Shown here piece by piece: positions 42,080 to 51,532 of a stretch of DNA of 64,000 nucleotides (positions are counted from its first letter, which is position 1; each line of letters opens with the position of its first letter). The stretch comes from Candidatus Sulfopaludibacter sp. SbA3 (GTDB lineage: Bacteria; Acidobacteriota; Terriglobia; Bryobacterales; Bryobacteraceae). A model generated the notes under the pieces. It had not been told where the DNA came from, did not search any database, and saw only the letters and a program-made list of their open reading frames with translations. The DNA lies in contig CAMDCN010000022.1 of the NCBI GenBank assembly GCA_945890485.1, positions 1-64,000 on the forward strand. Reading direction: 5' to 3'. A program made the position numbers and the translations under genes.

Positions 42080-42508
42080 CTACCAGCGGCTGCCGCCGCC
42101 GCCACCGCCGCGACCACCGCCGCCGCCCTTACCGCCACGACCGCCGCCGAAGCCGCCGCCGCCGCCCTTACCACGGCCGCCACCGCCGCCGCCAAAGCCG
42201 CCACCACCACCGCCGGAGGGACGGAACCCGCCGCCACCGCCGCCGCCGCCGAAGCCGCGCTCTTCGCGAGGACGAGCTTCTTCCACTTTCATCGGACGGC
42301 CACCGAGCTCATAGCCGTTCAGGGCTGTGACTGCGTTGTCGCCTTCCTCATCGTTGGGCATTTCCACAAAGCCAATGCCGCGCATCTGGCCGGTATCGCG
42401 ATCGCGCAACAGGTGGACGCGATCCACTGCGCCGTACTGTCCGAACAATTGCAGCAACTCGTCATCGCGGACGTCGTAGGGCAGGTTGCCCACAAAAATA
42501 TTTTTCAT
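42080..42508 (-). CDS. Gly-rich RRM RNA-binding protein
   Basis: The 142-residue protein has one RRM (about residues 1-80) with RNP2 I-F-V-G-N-L at 4-9 and RNP1 R-G-I-G-F-V-E-M at 43-50. The C-terminal third (about 84-140) is made of Gly runs broken by Phe, Arg and Lys. This resembles bacterial and plant-type cold-inducible RNA-binding proteins. A Shine-Dalgarno AAGGAGA lies about 10 bases before the ATG. Just after the stop the codons for the last residues are partly repeated (CGCTGGTAGT units), a trace of slippage. Confidence 0.95.
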   Translation of the reverse strand: MKNIFVGNLPYDVRDDELLQLFGQYGAVDRVHLLRDRDTGQMRGIGFVEMPNDEEGDNAVTALNGYELGGRPMKVEEARPREERGFGGGGGGGGFRPSGGGGGGFGGGGGGRGKGGGGGFGGGRGGKGGGGGRGGGGGGSRW

Positions 42509-42630
42509 CGATCCAAGGTCTCCTTACCTAGCAAATCCAATACCCGCGCAAGAAAGACCCACGACCAATGATGAATGCAAGACTGACTCGGCGCGAACCG
42601 GCTGCCCTTTAAGCATAACCCGAAATCGAG

Positions 42631-45600
42631 CTAGAAAAGAAGCTTAATTCCCAACTGCAGGTGACGCGGGGCTTGCGAGGAGAGAATACGCCCGTAGGTA
42701 CCGGAGCCGAGGACGGAATCGGGTAAGTCGAAATTGGTGCGGTTAGCTACGTTGAATGCCTCGGCGCGGAACTGCAGATTGAGGCGTTCGGTGAGTAGCG
42801 TGTTCTTTGTAATGGAAACGTCAAGGTTGGCCAGACCGGGGCCGGTGAGTATGTTGCGGCCGCTGTTGCCCAACGTGCCGAAGGGCTGGAGGGCGAAGGC
42901 GGCGGTATCGAACCAACGCTCCGGCGTGGGGTTAGTCAACTTGCCATCGGCTAGGCGGTTGGGCCGATCGTTGGCGCCGAAGCCGAAGTTGGTGCGGCCG
43001 GTGTTAGAGCGGTCGAGATCAGACAGCAGGCTAACGCTGAAGGGGCGGCCGGATTGGAAGCTCCAGACGCCGTTGGTCTGCCAGCCGCCGAGCCACTTCT
43101 GTCCGCGGCCGAAGGGGAGATCGTAGACGTAGGCGAGAGAGAGGCGCTGGCGGACATCGAAGCTGGAGCGGCCGCGTTCGAGGCGCCAGTTGTTCGAATC
43201 CATGGGGAAGTTGGGATCCGCCGCGGAAGAGAAGAAGTTCGAGGCGTCGTCGATGGACTTACCGAGGGCGTAACTGCCGAGAAGGCTGAGGCCGCGGGAG
43301 ACGCGCTGTTCGAAGCGGGTCTGGAGGGCGTGGTAGTTGGAGTTACTCCGGGATTCGATGGCCGTGATATCGCCATAGAAGGGGTTGGGGCGGAGGTTCT
43401 GCTGCGCGGTGCTGGGGCCGGCCTGATTGATATCGCGACCGGAGTGGAGCTTGGTGCCCTTGGCGCCTACATAGCCGACTTCGAGGACGCGGCCGGCGCC
43501 GAGTTGGCGCTGCACATTGAAGCTGAAGTTCTGGAGATAGGCGGTGCGAAGGTCGCGCTGGAAGGTGACCGCCGAGGGGGGAAGGGCGAGGGGGAAGTTG
43601 GCGGGGAAGGGATCGTGGAGCAGTAAGTTGTACTGTTCGAAGGTGAAGTAAGTGCCTACGTTGTAATAGGGAGCGTTGAAATAGATGCCTTCGCCGGGGG
43701 CGAGGGGCGCCTGGTCGTAATAGAGGCCATAGCCGGCGCGGAGGACGGTTTTTTCGTTGAGGGCGTAGGCGAGACCGAGGCGGGGGGCGAGGTTGTTTTT
43801 GTCGGCGAGGAAGGCGCCGCGGGGAATGCCGTTGGTGCCGAGCTGATTGAGCTGGCCGTTCGTTGCGTTATAGATGGACGCGCGGTTGTTGGCGTCGACG
43901 GGGGGCGTGGCGAACTCGTAGCGGACGCCGTAGGTGAGGGTGAGTTTGGAGGTGAGCTTCCAGGCGTCCTGGGCGAAGAACGAGGCAGACTTCGCGCGGA
44001 GGCGCTGGTCGTTGATGCCGGTGGCGCGGCTCGAAACGGAGACGAGGCCCTGCATCATTTCCGACAGGGCGTTGCCGGTGAAGCCGACGAAGGAGAGGAG
44101 GCCGCGGGAGAGGACGTTGCGGTAGGCGTTCTGTTGCTGGACGCGGTAGTCGAAGCCGAATTGGAAGGTGTGGCGGTTGCGGGTCCAGGTCAGCTGGTCG
44201 ATTAACTGGTAGGTGTTGGTGATGCCGCGCTGGGGGTTGTTGTATTCGTCGCCGAGGGAGCCGAAGCCGGCGATGGAGATGTAGCTGAGGCCGCCGTTGA
44301 TGGGATCGGCCGGGGAAGGCAGGCCGATGCGGGAGTTGAGATTAGCGGCTTGCTGTTCGGGGGTAACGCCGAGGGCGACGCGGTTGAAGCCGAGGCGGAG
44401 TTCATTCAGGATGTTGGGGCGGAAGGCGTGCACCTCCGAGATCATGAGGTTCTGGCCGCGGCGGGCGTTGTTAGTGCCGAAGCCGGGCACCGGGGAGAAG
44501 GCTGCGCCGGAGAAGGGCTCAAAGAAGTCGCGATCAGAGAATGAGTAGCGCGCGGAGAGATCGGAGTTGCGGGCGAGGCGGTGGTCGAACTTGAGATCGA
44601 AGGAGTGGTTGCCATCGCGGGAAACGGGGGCGCCGGCGAAGTTCTGGGCGGGGTCGGCGCGGTTGGGGAGGGGATAGAGGCTGGCGATGCCGAGCGCGAT
44701 GGGGTGGAGGCGCTGGGCGGGGATGATGTTGCCGGGGAACGGCATTTGGGTGAAGAGGTCGATGGGGGGCGTGCGGGGGTCGGACTGGGAGAAGTTGCCG
44801 ACGCGCTCGAGGGCGGTGGGTACGCGGGTGGCGCGGGAGATGCCTTCGCGGCCGAGGCGGGTTTCGAAGTCGGCGAAGAAGAACGTGCGGTCCTTCACGA
44901 TGGGTCCGCCGACGGCGGCGCCGAACTGGTTGCGCTGGTAGCGGGGGTCGGGTCCGGCGGGGGCAAAGAAGTTGCGGGCGTCCATGGCCTGATTGCGGAA
45001 GAAATGATACAGCGAGCCGTGGAGGGCGTTGGTGCCGGATTTCAGAACGACGTTGACTTGGCCGCCGGCGTTGCGGGCGAAGGAGGCGTCGTAGTTGCCG
45101 GTGAGGACTTCGAATTCGCGGATAGCGTCGACCGAGGGGGTGACGCCGACGCCATTGAGCTTGGGGTCTCCATTGTAGACGCCGTCGAGGGTGAAGCCGT
45201 TGGCGGAGTCGCGGGCGCCGTTGGCGTTGAAGGTGAAGTCGCCGCGGACGGTGCCGGAGGAGCCTTGGGCGGGGAGGGTGACGCCGGGGACGAGGAGGGC
45301 CAGGGATTGGAAGTTGCGGCCGTTGAGGGGGAGATCGACGATCTGACGATTCTGGATGGTAGCGCCGAGGGACTGGGTGTCGGTCTTGAGGGATTCGCTG
45401 GGGGCGAAGACTTCGATGGTTTCGGTGCGGTCGCCGGGCTGGATGAGAAGTTCGACGCTTTGTTCCTGATTGACGTGGAGGGTGACGTTGGTGACGGAGC
45501 GGCGGAAGCCGGGGGAGTCGATGGTGACTTTGTAGTCGCCGGGGGGGAGGAGGGCGAAGGAGAAGGCGCCGGCGGAGTCGGTGCGGGCGTTCCAGGTGCG

Positions 45601-45747
45601 GCCGGTGGCGGTGTGCGTCAGGACGAGATTGGCGTCGCGGACGATGGCTTTGGAGCCGTCGCGGACCGTGACACTGAGGAGGCCGCGGAGGGTTTGGGCG
45701 GGGAGGAGAGCGAGGAAGAAAAAGAACAGGAGCGCAATTCGACTCAT
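42631..45747 (-). CDS. Oar-like TonB-dependent outer-membrane receptor
   Basis: The ATG at 45747 gives 1038 residues beginning M-S-R-I-A-L-L-F-F-F-F-L-A-L-L-P-A-Q, a signal peptide; an ATG at 45771 would add eight. Residues about 20-100 form a carboxypeptidase-regulatory-like domain (F-A-L-L-P-P-G-D-Y-K-V-T-I), followed by a plug (L-P-L-N-G-R-N-F; V-L-K-S-G-T-N) and a large barrel ending in aromatic L-L-F. This architecture is expanded in Acidobacteria and is thought to import large substrates or carry adhesion roles. It diverges from the PQQ gene at 45770, separated by only 22 bp. Confidence 0.93.
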   Translation of the reverse strand: MSRIALLFFFFLALLPAQTLRGLLSVTVRDGSKAIVRDANLVLTHTATGRTWNARTDSAGAFSFALLPPGDYKVTIDSPGFRRSVTNVTLHVNQEQSVELLIQPGDRTETIEVFAPSESLKTDTQSLGATIQNRQIVDLPLNGRNFQSLALLVPGVTLPAQGSSGTVRGDFTFNANGARDSANGFTLDGVYNGDPKLNGVGVTPSVDAIREFEVLTGNYDASFARNAGGQVNVVLKSGTNALHGSLYHFFRNQAMDARNFFAPAGPDPRYQRNQFGAAVGGPIVKDRTFFFADFETRLGREGISRATRVPTALERVGNFSQSDPRTPPIDLFTQMPFPGNIIPAQRLHPIALGIASLYPLPNRADPAQNFAGAPVSRDGNHSFDLKFDHRLARNSDLSARYSFSDRDFFEPFSGAAFSPVPGFGTNNARRGQNLMISEVHAFRPNILNELRLGFNRVALGVTPEQQAANLNSRIGLPSPADPINGGLSYISIAGFGSLGDEYNNPQRGITNTYQLIDQLTWTRNRHTFQFGFDYRVQQQNAYRNVLSRGLLSFVGFTGNALSEMMQGLVSVSSRATGINDQRLRAKSASFFAQDAWKLTSKLTLTYGVRYEFATPPVDANNRASIYNATNGQLNQLGTNGIPRGAFLADKNNLAPRLGLAYALNEKTVLRAGYGLYYDQAPLAPGEGIYFNAPYYNVGTYFTFEQYNLLLHDPFPANFPLALPPSAVTFQRDLRTAYLQNFSFNVQRQLGAGRVLEVGYVGAKGTKLHSGRDINQAGPSTAQQNLRPNPFYGDITAIESRSNSNYHALQTRFEQRVSRGLSLLGSYALGKSIDDASNFFSSAADPNFPMDSNNWRLERGRSSFDVRQRLSLAYVYDLPFGRGQKWLGGWQTNGVWSFQSGRPFSVSLLSDLDRSNTGRTNFGFGANDRPNRLADGKLTNPTPERWFDTAAFALQPFGTLGNSGRNILTGPGLANLDVSITKNTLLTERLNLQFRAEAFNVANRTNFDLPDSVLGSGTYGRILSSQAPRHLQLGIKLLF

Positions 45748-45769
45748 CCTTATAGGATACTTAATCGCC

Positions 45770-46942
45770 ATGACTCGCTTCGTGTTTTTTGCTTTCGTGG
45801 GCTGCCTGTGGGCGGCGGATTGGCCGCAACATTTGGGGCCGAACCGGAACGCGGTTTCGGGGGAGGCGGATTTTTCGCCTAGTGGAAAGGTGGTTTGGAG
45901 CCGGGACGTGGGGGCGGGGTTTGCGGGTCCGGTGGTGAGCGAGGGGAAGGTTTACCTGTATCACCGGGTGGGCGAGGAGGAGATTTGCGAGGCGATGGAC
46001 GCCGAGACGGGAAAGACGCGTTGGCGGACGGCGGTGCCGACGAACTATCGGGACGATTTCGGGTTTGATGAGGGGCCAAGGGCGGTGCCGGTGGTGAGCG
46101 GGGGGCGGGTGTTTTTGCACGGGGCGCATGGGGTGTTGTCGGCGTTGGACGCGGGGACGGGGAAGGCGTTGTGGCAGGTGTCGACGATGAAGGTGTTCGA
46201 GGTGGAGAAGCAGTATTTTGGGCAGGCGTCGGCTCCGTTGGTGATGGGGGACCGGGTGATGCTGCAGGTGGGAGGGAAGGCGGGGATTGCGGCGTTTGCG
46301 GTGGCGAGTGGGAAGGTTTTGTGGACGGCGACGACGGACGAGGCGGGGTATGCGAGTCCGGTGGCTTATAAGAATGGCGAGGCGGTGTTTTTTACGCGGA
46401 CGGGGTTGGTGGTGTTGAACGTGGAGACGGGGAAGGTGCGGGGGCAGATGCGGTGGCGAGCGCGGTCAAACACGACAGTCAACGCGGCAACGCCGGTGGT
46501 GGTGGGGGATCAGGTGTTTTTGACTTCGAGCTATGAGGTGGGGGCGGCGCTCGTGGATTTAACGAAGACGCCGTTGAAGGCGGTGTGGAGCGGGGATGAG
46601 TCGTTGAGCGCGCATTATGCGACGCCGGTTTATAAAGATGGGTTTTTGTATGGATACCACGGGCGGCAGGAGATGGGGCCGGAGCTGCGGTGCATTGAGA
46701 TGAAGAGCGGGAATGTGAAGTGGTCGACGGTGCGGTTCGGGGCGGGGAGTATTTTGCTGGTGGGAGGAAAGCTGGTGGTAATGCGGGAGAAGGGGGATTT
46801 GTTAATTGCGGAGGCGACGCCCAAGGGGTATAAGAAGTTGAACGAGTTCAAGATTTTAGATGGGGTGGTCAGGGCGTATCCGGCGTTGGCGAATGGAACT
46901 TTGTTTGTACGGAATGAAAAACGGCTTGTTGCGGTGAGATAA
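45770..46942 (+). CDS. Secreted PQQ-like beta-propeller protein (first)
   Basis: The ATG at 45770 begins the signal M-T-R-F-V-F-F-A-F-V-G-C-L-W-A-A, directly followed by D-W-P-Q-H-L-G-P-N-R-N-A, the standard start of this propeller family. The 390-residue body has PQQ-type blades (T-G-K-A-L-W-Q-V; G-K-V-L-W-T-A-T; V-E-T-G-K-V-R-G). The residues that bind PQQ in real dehydrogenases are not evident, so it is not called an enzyme. It is transcribed with the metallohydrolase 13 bases downstream. The coding strand is strongly G-rich. Confidence 0.88.
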   Translation: MTRFVFFAFVGCLWAADWPQHLGPNRNAVSGEADFSPSGKVVWSRDVGAGFAGPVVSEGKVYLYHRVGEEEICEAMDAETGKTRWRTAVPTNYRDDFGFDEGPRAVPVVSGGRVFLHGAHGVLSALDAGTGKALWQVSTMKVFEVEKQYFGQASAPLVMGDRVMLQVGGKAGIAAFAVASGKVLWTATTDEAGYASPVAYKNGEAVFFTRTGLVVLNVETGKVRGQMRWRARSNTTVNAATPVVVGDQVFLTSSYEVGAALVDLTKTPLKAVWSGDESLSAHYATPVYKDGFLYGYHGRQEMGPELRCIEMKSGNVKWSTVRFGAGSILLVGGKLVVMREKGDLLIAEATPKGYKKLNEFKILDGVVRAYPALANGTLFVRNEKRLVAVR

Positions 46943-46954
46943 GATTGGGTCGCT

Positions 46955-49099
46955 ATGCGACTCTGGCTTGGATTTCTCTGTTCGCTTGCTTTGCAGGCGG
47001 AGGCGTTGCCCGTGATTGCGACCGTGGAGCGGCAACCGCTCGCGGCGCAGGTAGAACGTATCGTGCAGGCTCTGGAATTGACCGGGGAGCCGTTTGCCGA
47101 GAAGGCCGCTTTGGCGGGGGCATCGGTTACCAAAATCCAGGAGATTCTGGATAAGCATTGTCTTGTCGGGTTGGAGATCAATCCGGAAGCCCGGGTGAAG
47201 GTGCAGCAGGGGCCGGCGAAGGCGGAGTTGCTGGAGCAGGGTTGGCGGAGCTTCCTTGTGAAGGTGCACAACCAGGCGGGGTTGACGGCGGCGGTGGGGG
47301 TGGACTCGCCGAACGCGGGGCCAATGCAGAATCAGAATGCGAACACGGGGAACCGGCGGTGGATGGAGATTCAGAGCTATACGCGGCAGCCGCTGAAGGT
47401 GCATCTTTCGGGGTTGGAGGTGGAGTACCGGGTGATCCAGATTTATGCCCGCGAGGCGGGGCAGCGGGAAGGCAAACTGGTTTTCGATGTGGGCCAGGGC
47501 ACGCAGGATTTGGGGTTCCGGAGCGAGGTGGATGTGCTGTTCCGGATTACGCCGGCAGCGAAGTTGACGCTGGGGGTGAAGGATTCGGATGGGCGGCCGA
47601 CTACGGCTTCGTTTTTGGTGAAAGACGAGAAGGGACGGGTGTATCCGTCGCAGGCGAAGCGGAAGGCTCCGGATTTTTACTTTCATCCGCAGGTGTACCG
47701 AGCGGATGGGGAGACGCTGGCGTTGCCGCCGGGGACGTATACGGTGGAGGTTTCGCGGGGGCCGGAGTATAAAAAGATTGTTCGGAAAGTGACGATGGAC
47801 CGGGTGGATCGGAAGGAGGCGTTTCAGTTGGAGCGCTGGGTGGATCCGGCGAAGTTGGGTTGGATTTCGGGGGACCACCATATTCATGCGGCGGGATGTT
47901 CGCACTATGAGCGGCCGACGGAGGGGGTGTATCCGCAGGACATGATGCGGCATGTTTTGGGAGAGGACTTGAAGATTGGGAGCGTGTTGACTTGGGGGCC
48001 GGGGTGGTATTTCCAGAAGACGTTTTTTGAGGGGAAGGACAATGCGTTGTCGACGGCGGAGAACCGGATCCGGTATGACGTCGAGATTTCGGGGCATCCT
48101 TCGAGCCATACGGGGCATTTGGTTTTGTTGGGGGTGAAGGAGCAGGACTATCCGGGGACGCAGCGGTTAGAGGATTGGCCGACGTGGGGATTGCCGATTC
48201 TGCAGTGGGCGAAGAAGCAGGGTGCGGTGACCGGGTTTGCGCATTCGGGTTGGGGATTGGAGATGCCGAAGGATGAGTTGCTGTCGTATGACCATCCGCG
48301 GTTTGACGGGATTGGGGCCAATGAGTATATCGTGAGCGTGACGCATGGGGCCGTGGATTTCCTGTCGAGCGTGGATACGCCTTGGCCTTGGGAGTTGAAC
48401 ATCTGGTACCACACGTTGAATGCGGGGTATCGGACGCGGATCAGCGGGGAGACGGATTTTCCTTGTATTTACGATACGAAGGTGGGGTTAGGACGGAGCT
48501 ATGTGCGGCAGCCGAAGCCGGACTATGGGGATTGGATTGCGGGGATTAAAGAGGGCCGGAACTATGTTTCGGATGGGCGGAGCCACTTGATTGATTTTCG
48601 GATCAGCAACGTGGAGATGGGTAAGGGGGATGTGAAGTTGAGCCGTCCGGCGAGGGTGACGGCGACCGTGCAGGTGGCGGCGATGTTGAACGATACGCCG
48701 GAGCCGAAGCGGAAGGCGAACGTGAAGCCGTACTGGGACGTGGAGCAGGCGCGGGTGGGGACGAGCCGGAAGGTGCCGGTGGAGTTGGTGGTGAATGGGG
48801 TGGCGGTGGAGCGGACGGAGATGGAGGCGGATGGGGTTATGCGGGAGGTGAAGTTTACGACGCGGATTGAGCGGAGTTCGTGGGTGGCGGTGCGGGTGCT
48901 GCCGAGTTCGCATACGAATCCGATTTGGGTGACGGTGGGGGAGGATCCGGTGCGGGAGAAGAAGAGTATTGAGTGGTGCTTGAAGGCGGTGGACATTTGT
49001 GAGCAGCAGAAGACGGGGAGGGTGAAGCTGAGTGAGCGGGGGGAGATGGCTCGGGCGTATGAGTATGCTCGGCAGCAGTATCGGGAGAGGCTTAAGTAG
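46955..49099 (+). CDS. Secreted CehA/McbA-family PHP-type metallohydrolase
   Basis: The 714-residue protein has a signal (M-R-L-W-L-G-F-L-C-S-L-A-L-Q-A) and an N-terminal beta-rich region to about residue 295. The PHP-like domain then begins with G-D-H-H-I-H-A-A-G (D307, H308, H309, H311). Further His candidates are in T-G-H-L-V-L and F-A-H-S-G-W-G. Family members CehA and McbA hydrolyse carbamates, but most are uncharacterised esterase/phosphoesterase-like enzymes. The last about 150 residues form another beta domain. It is coupled to the PQQ propeller upstream. Confidence 0.87.
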   Translation: MRLWLGFLCSLALQAEALPVIATVERQPLAAQVERIVQALELTGEPFAEKAALAGASVTKIQEILDKHCLVGLEINPEARVKVQQGPAKAELLEQGWRSFLVKVHNQAGLTAAVGVDSPNAGPMQNQNANTGNRRWMEIQSYTRQPLKVHLSGLEVEYRVIQIYAREAGQREGKLVFDVGQGTQDLGFRSEVDVLFRITPAAKLTLGVKDSDGRPTTASFLVKDEKGRVYPSQAKRKAPDFYFHPQVYRADGETLALPPGTYTVEVSRGPEYKKIVRKVTMDRVDRKEAFQLERWVDPAKLGWISGDHHIHAAGCSHYERPTEGVYPQDMMRHVLGEDLKIGSVLTWGPGWYFQKTFFEGKDNALSTAENRIRYDVEISGHPSSHTGHLVLLGVKEQDYPGTQRLEDWPTWGLPILQWAKKQGAVTGFAHSGWGLEMPKDELLSYDHPRFDGIGANEYIVSVTHGAVDFLSSVDTPWPWELNIWYHTLNAGYRTRISGETDFPCIYDTKVGLGRSYVRQPKPDYGDWIAGIKEGRNYVSDGRSHLIDFRISNVEMGKGDVKLSRPARVTATVQVAAMLNDTPEPKRKANVKPYWDVEQARVGTSRKVPVELVVNGVAVERTEMEADGVMREVKFTTRIERSSWVAVRVLPSSHTNPIWVTVGEDPVREKKSIEWCLKAVDICEQQKTGRVKLSERGEMARAYEYARQQYRERLK

Positions 49100-49115
49100 G
49101 ACGGAGGAGCGTCCT
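49098..49115. terminator. Possible hairpin between convergent genes
   Basis: AGGACG at 49098-49103 pairs with CGTCCT at 49110-49115. The stem is six base pairs without a T-run. It begins at the metallohydrolase stop codon and may serve the convergent peptidase gene as well. Confidence 0.3.
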
Positions 49116-49144
49116 CCTAGGGAGTGGTCAGACAGTGCTCTTCG

Positions 49145-51280
49145 TCAAAGCTTCTCCCGGATGACGGCAATGGCTTTCTCTAAAACCTCGTCGCGTCCAG
49201 CGCGTAGGCCTGCAATCGTGGGCGCAACCGGGAAGTCAGGCTGCAACCCAACGCGTTGCAACTGTCGGCCGTCCGGCCAGCGAACGTCGTGTCCGGAGAA
49301 TGAGACCAAGATCCCGCCGGGTAATCGCATGGCAGTAGTATCACCATTGGCGCCCGCGGTGGGTTGACCAACAAACCGGGTACCATTGGCGACTCGATAC
49401 ATGAGTCCGCTGTGCTCGGACTGACTAATGGCTCGCTCATCGATCAGCATGAGCGTCAATCCGGGATAGTGCGCAACATGACTTGGCCGTTCCGGAAGGG
49501 ATTGCTCAACCACCCGCGAGACAATCTCGCCCTCCTGGACCAGATTCCGCCGAAACAGGGCATTGACTGGCTGTGCTCGTGCCGAGAGCCTTGGGGCGAT
49601 GCTCCAAGCCGTGCCACGCGGATAGCCCCGCATGTCCATGATGATGGCCCGTGTGTCGCGAAAAGCTTCGAACATCGCATCGACTTGGGAATCCTCGAGG
49701 CGGGTCAAATCGACGTATCCGATCGCCGCGTCGACTTTGCGAAACACTGGTTCGTCTGTTGCCCGAAGGCTGTCAGCATACGCAAAGCGCCGGTCGAACT
49801 CGATCTCCCGCTTGGCACCGTTTGCCGCTTCAAATTGAAAGCGGGCCGTTGACCCTTCGGCACCACGAAGCGCAGCCAGTAGCGCGCCGTAGTCCCCTGC
49901 GTGGGCCGTGGACGCCGCCAGGAGCCCCTTGAGCTCGTCCACTCTCTCTTGGATAGGGCGTCCATCGATCCCGAGAAGGACATCCCCGATCTGCAAGCCC
50001 GAATTCCGGGCTTTGGCGGTGAGAGCGACCACAGTTGCCCGGCCCTCTACCCAACGCACCGAGAACGGGGCTGGCCTCAGCCCCAAAAACCGATTTAGTT
50101 CCCGGCTCACCGCTTGGCAGTGCGAATCCCCAGTGCGGGCCACCAATCGTGCAATGGCCAGGTGATACTCCAATCCATCGCTGGCGCTACGCACGTCACG
50201 AAGTGCCTGCAGTAGCGTGTTATCCCAGTTCTCTCCAATCAAGTGCTTGTAAGGAAAGAAGTACTCGAATACGCTCCAAGCCTTCAATGCCCCAAGGAGG
50301 CGGAGGCCCTCCGCAGGGTAGGTTTCTTCACGGTAGTCTTTTTGCACAAATGGCAGGAGGCCAAATCCTCGAGGAAACGCCGCGACACGAAGTGGTTGAT
50401 TTAGTAGCTCCAATGCCGCATCAAGTCCATTTGCTGCGACCTCCCGTTGCGGCGAGAAGCCATAAGCGCCGTCGGGATGTAGGAATTCGTGGGTGCGAAT
50501 CATCGCGGTGATGTCGTCCACCATCGGCATCGACTGACAGAGCACCACTGCGCAATACGCGTGAGGTCCTTCAAGCACGATGCCGATCTTGCCCGAAAGC
50601 TGCAAACTGATCAATTGCGGAGGAAGCTTGGTGAGTCGACTGGCGATAACGACGACTGGTTTCAAGGTCGATCCTCCCGGAGCGGCGTGGCTGAGAGTCG
50701 TCTGCAGGGAACGGTGGTATTGCTGGTGGGCAAAGCCCTGGGTTACCAGCGCATTCGGGTAACCAGACCAGTGAAGGCTCACTAGCGTCGTCGCCGGTGA
50801 CGGCTGCGGGTTGAGTCTATCGCTCCATTCGTCGTCGAGTGCAGGCGACCGGCGTGCGTCAATGATCAGACCCCGAACGTCCTCTTCGGCGAAGGCTCGA
50901 AAGAGGGACGATGCTATCTGATCCAGTTCTTCGGCGTGACCATGGCCAGGATCAAAGACTATAGCGCCGCGCTCCCGGCGGAAGGCGGGCAAGCGTTTGG
51001 CAACTGCTTCGTCTTGATTTCGAATCCGGACATAGGTGGCCGGATCTTGCAATGGCCGGAGCAGTGCCTCGATGGCGATTTGATACTCCAGTGGTATCGT
51101 GGCCGCCAAGATTTTGGGAGCCGCTGTGGCGAAGGCGTTGTCCCAGTCAATCTCTCGCGAGGCAAGCCAGGGATGGGTGTATTGAATTCGCGCCCAGAGT
51201 TTTCCGGCTGCAGCGAGCCGAGGCAATGCATCTTGGGCGAACAGCGAATTGACCACTGCCAAAAAGAGAACGGCACGCAT
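49145..51280 (-). CDS. Secreted S41-type peptidase with duplicated halves
   Basis: The 711-residue protein starts with signal M-R-A-V-L-F-L-A-V-V-N-S-L-F-A. The C-terminal half (about 320-711) is a full S41 unit: helical lid (W-S-V-F-E-Y-F-F-P), PDZ-like segment (S-G-L-Q-I-G-D-V-L-L-G-I-D-G), and the active-site region D-E-R-A-I-S-Q-S-E with Ser619. The N-terminal half repeats the lid (W-A-R-I-Q-Y-T-H-P-W) and core (V-V-V-I-A-S-R-L-T-K-L-P-P-Q-L) but lacks the catalytic Ser and the PDZ. No general-base Lys is seen at the Tsp/Ctp position, as in tricorn-like members. Its base composition is less skewed than its neighbours. Confidence 0.83.
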   Translation of the reverse strand: MRAVLFLAVVNSLFAQDALPRLAAAGKLWARIQYTHPWLASREIDWDNAFATAAPKILAATIPLEYQIAIEALLRPLQDPATYVRIRNQDEAVAKRLPAFRRERGAIVFDPGHGHAEELDQIASSLFRAFAEEDVRGLIIDARRSPALDDEWSDRLNPQPSPATTLVSLHWSGYPNALVTQGFAHQQYHRSLQTTLSHAAPGGSTLKPVVVIASRLTKLPPQLISLQLSGKIGIVLEGPHAYCAVVLCQSMPMVDDITAMIRTHEFLHPDGAYGFSPQREVAANGLDAALELLNQPLRVAAFPRGFGLLPFVQKDYREETYPAEGLRLLGALKAWSVFEYFFPYKHLIGENWDNTLLQALRDVRSASDGLEYHLAIARLVARTGDSHCQAVSRELNRFLGLRPAPFSVRWVEGRATVVALTAKARNSGLQIGDVLLGIDGRPIQERVDELKGLLAASTAHAGDYGALLAALRGAEGSTARFQFEAANGAKREIEFDRRFAYADSLRATDEPVFRKVDAAIGYVDLTRLEDSQVDAMFEAFRDTRAIIMDMRGYPRGTAWSIAPRLSARAQPVNALFRRNLVQEGEIVSRVVEQSLPERPSHVAHYPGLTLMLIDERAISQSEHSGLMYRVANGTRFVGQPTAGANGDTTAMRLPGGILVSFSGHDVRWPDGRQLQRVGLQPDFPVAPTIAGLRAGRDEVLEKAIAVIREKL

Positions 51281-51532
51281 GAGTCTATCCTAGCTTGGCG
51301 GATTAGTGACCGGACGCGCGTCGATGGAGCCGCATTGTGATTGGCAGTACTTGCGAAAGTCGTTCGCGGAGGGGGGAGAGGTTGAGAGCGATTGGGCATG
51401 TCCCCAAGAAGCGAGGATTCCGATTGCCATATAGCGTTTCGCGTGGCAAGCGGACACCGACTACGTTTCCCTGCCCCAAAGAAAAGGAATGGCGCAGGCT
51501 GGTGGCACGGCGGGGCGTTCGCGGGGTTGAGT
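51281..51532. other. Intergenic region without a recognised gene
   Basis: A 69-codon open frame is present here (51337-51546, GTG start) but its protein is extremely basic, matches no family I know, and ends inside the convergent nitroreductase gene. I see no tRNA, terminator with T-run, or repeat. Confidence 0.4.

Noticed and set aside
42085-42290. CRISPR-like or satellite repeat
   Set aside because: The repetition is Gly-codon low complexity in the C-terminus of the RRM protein, without spacers.
44581-45882. 433-codon + strand open frame opposite the Oar-like receptor
   Set aside because: Gly/Glu/Val/Ala-rich shadow of a strongly skewed gene; no motif.
45770-46942. True PQQ-dependent dehydrogenase
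   Set aside because: Only blade motifs are seen; the length and missing cofactor residues indicate a PQQ-like propeller without proven enzyme activity. The same applies to the genes at 52-55 and 58.5 kb.
46856-48118. 420-codon minus-strand open frame opposite the metallohydrolase
   Set aside because: Arg/His/Pro/Leu-rich product typical of an antisense frame of G-rich coding DNA.
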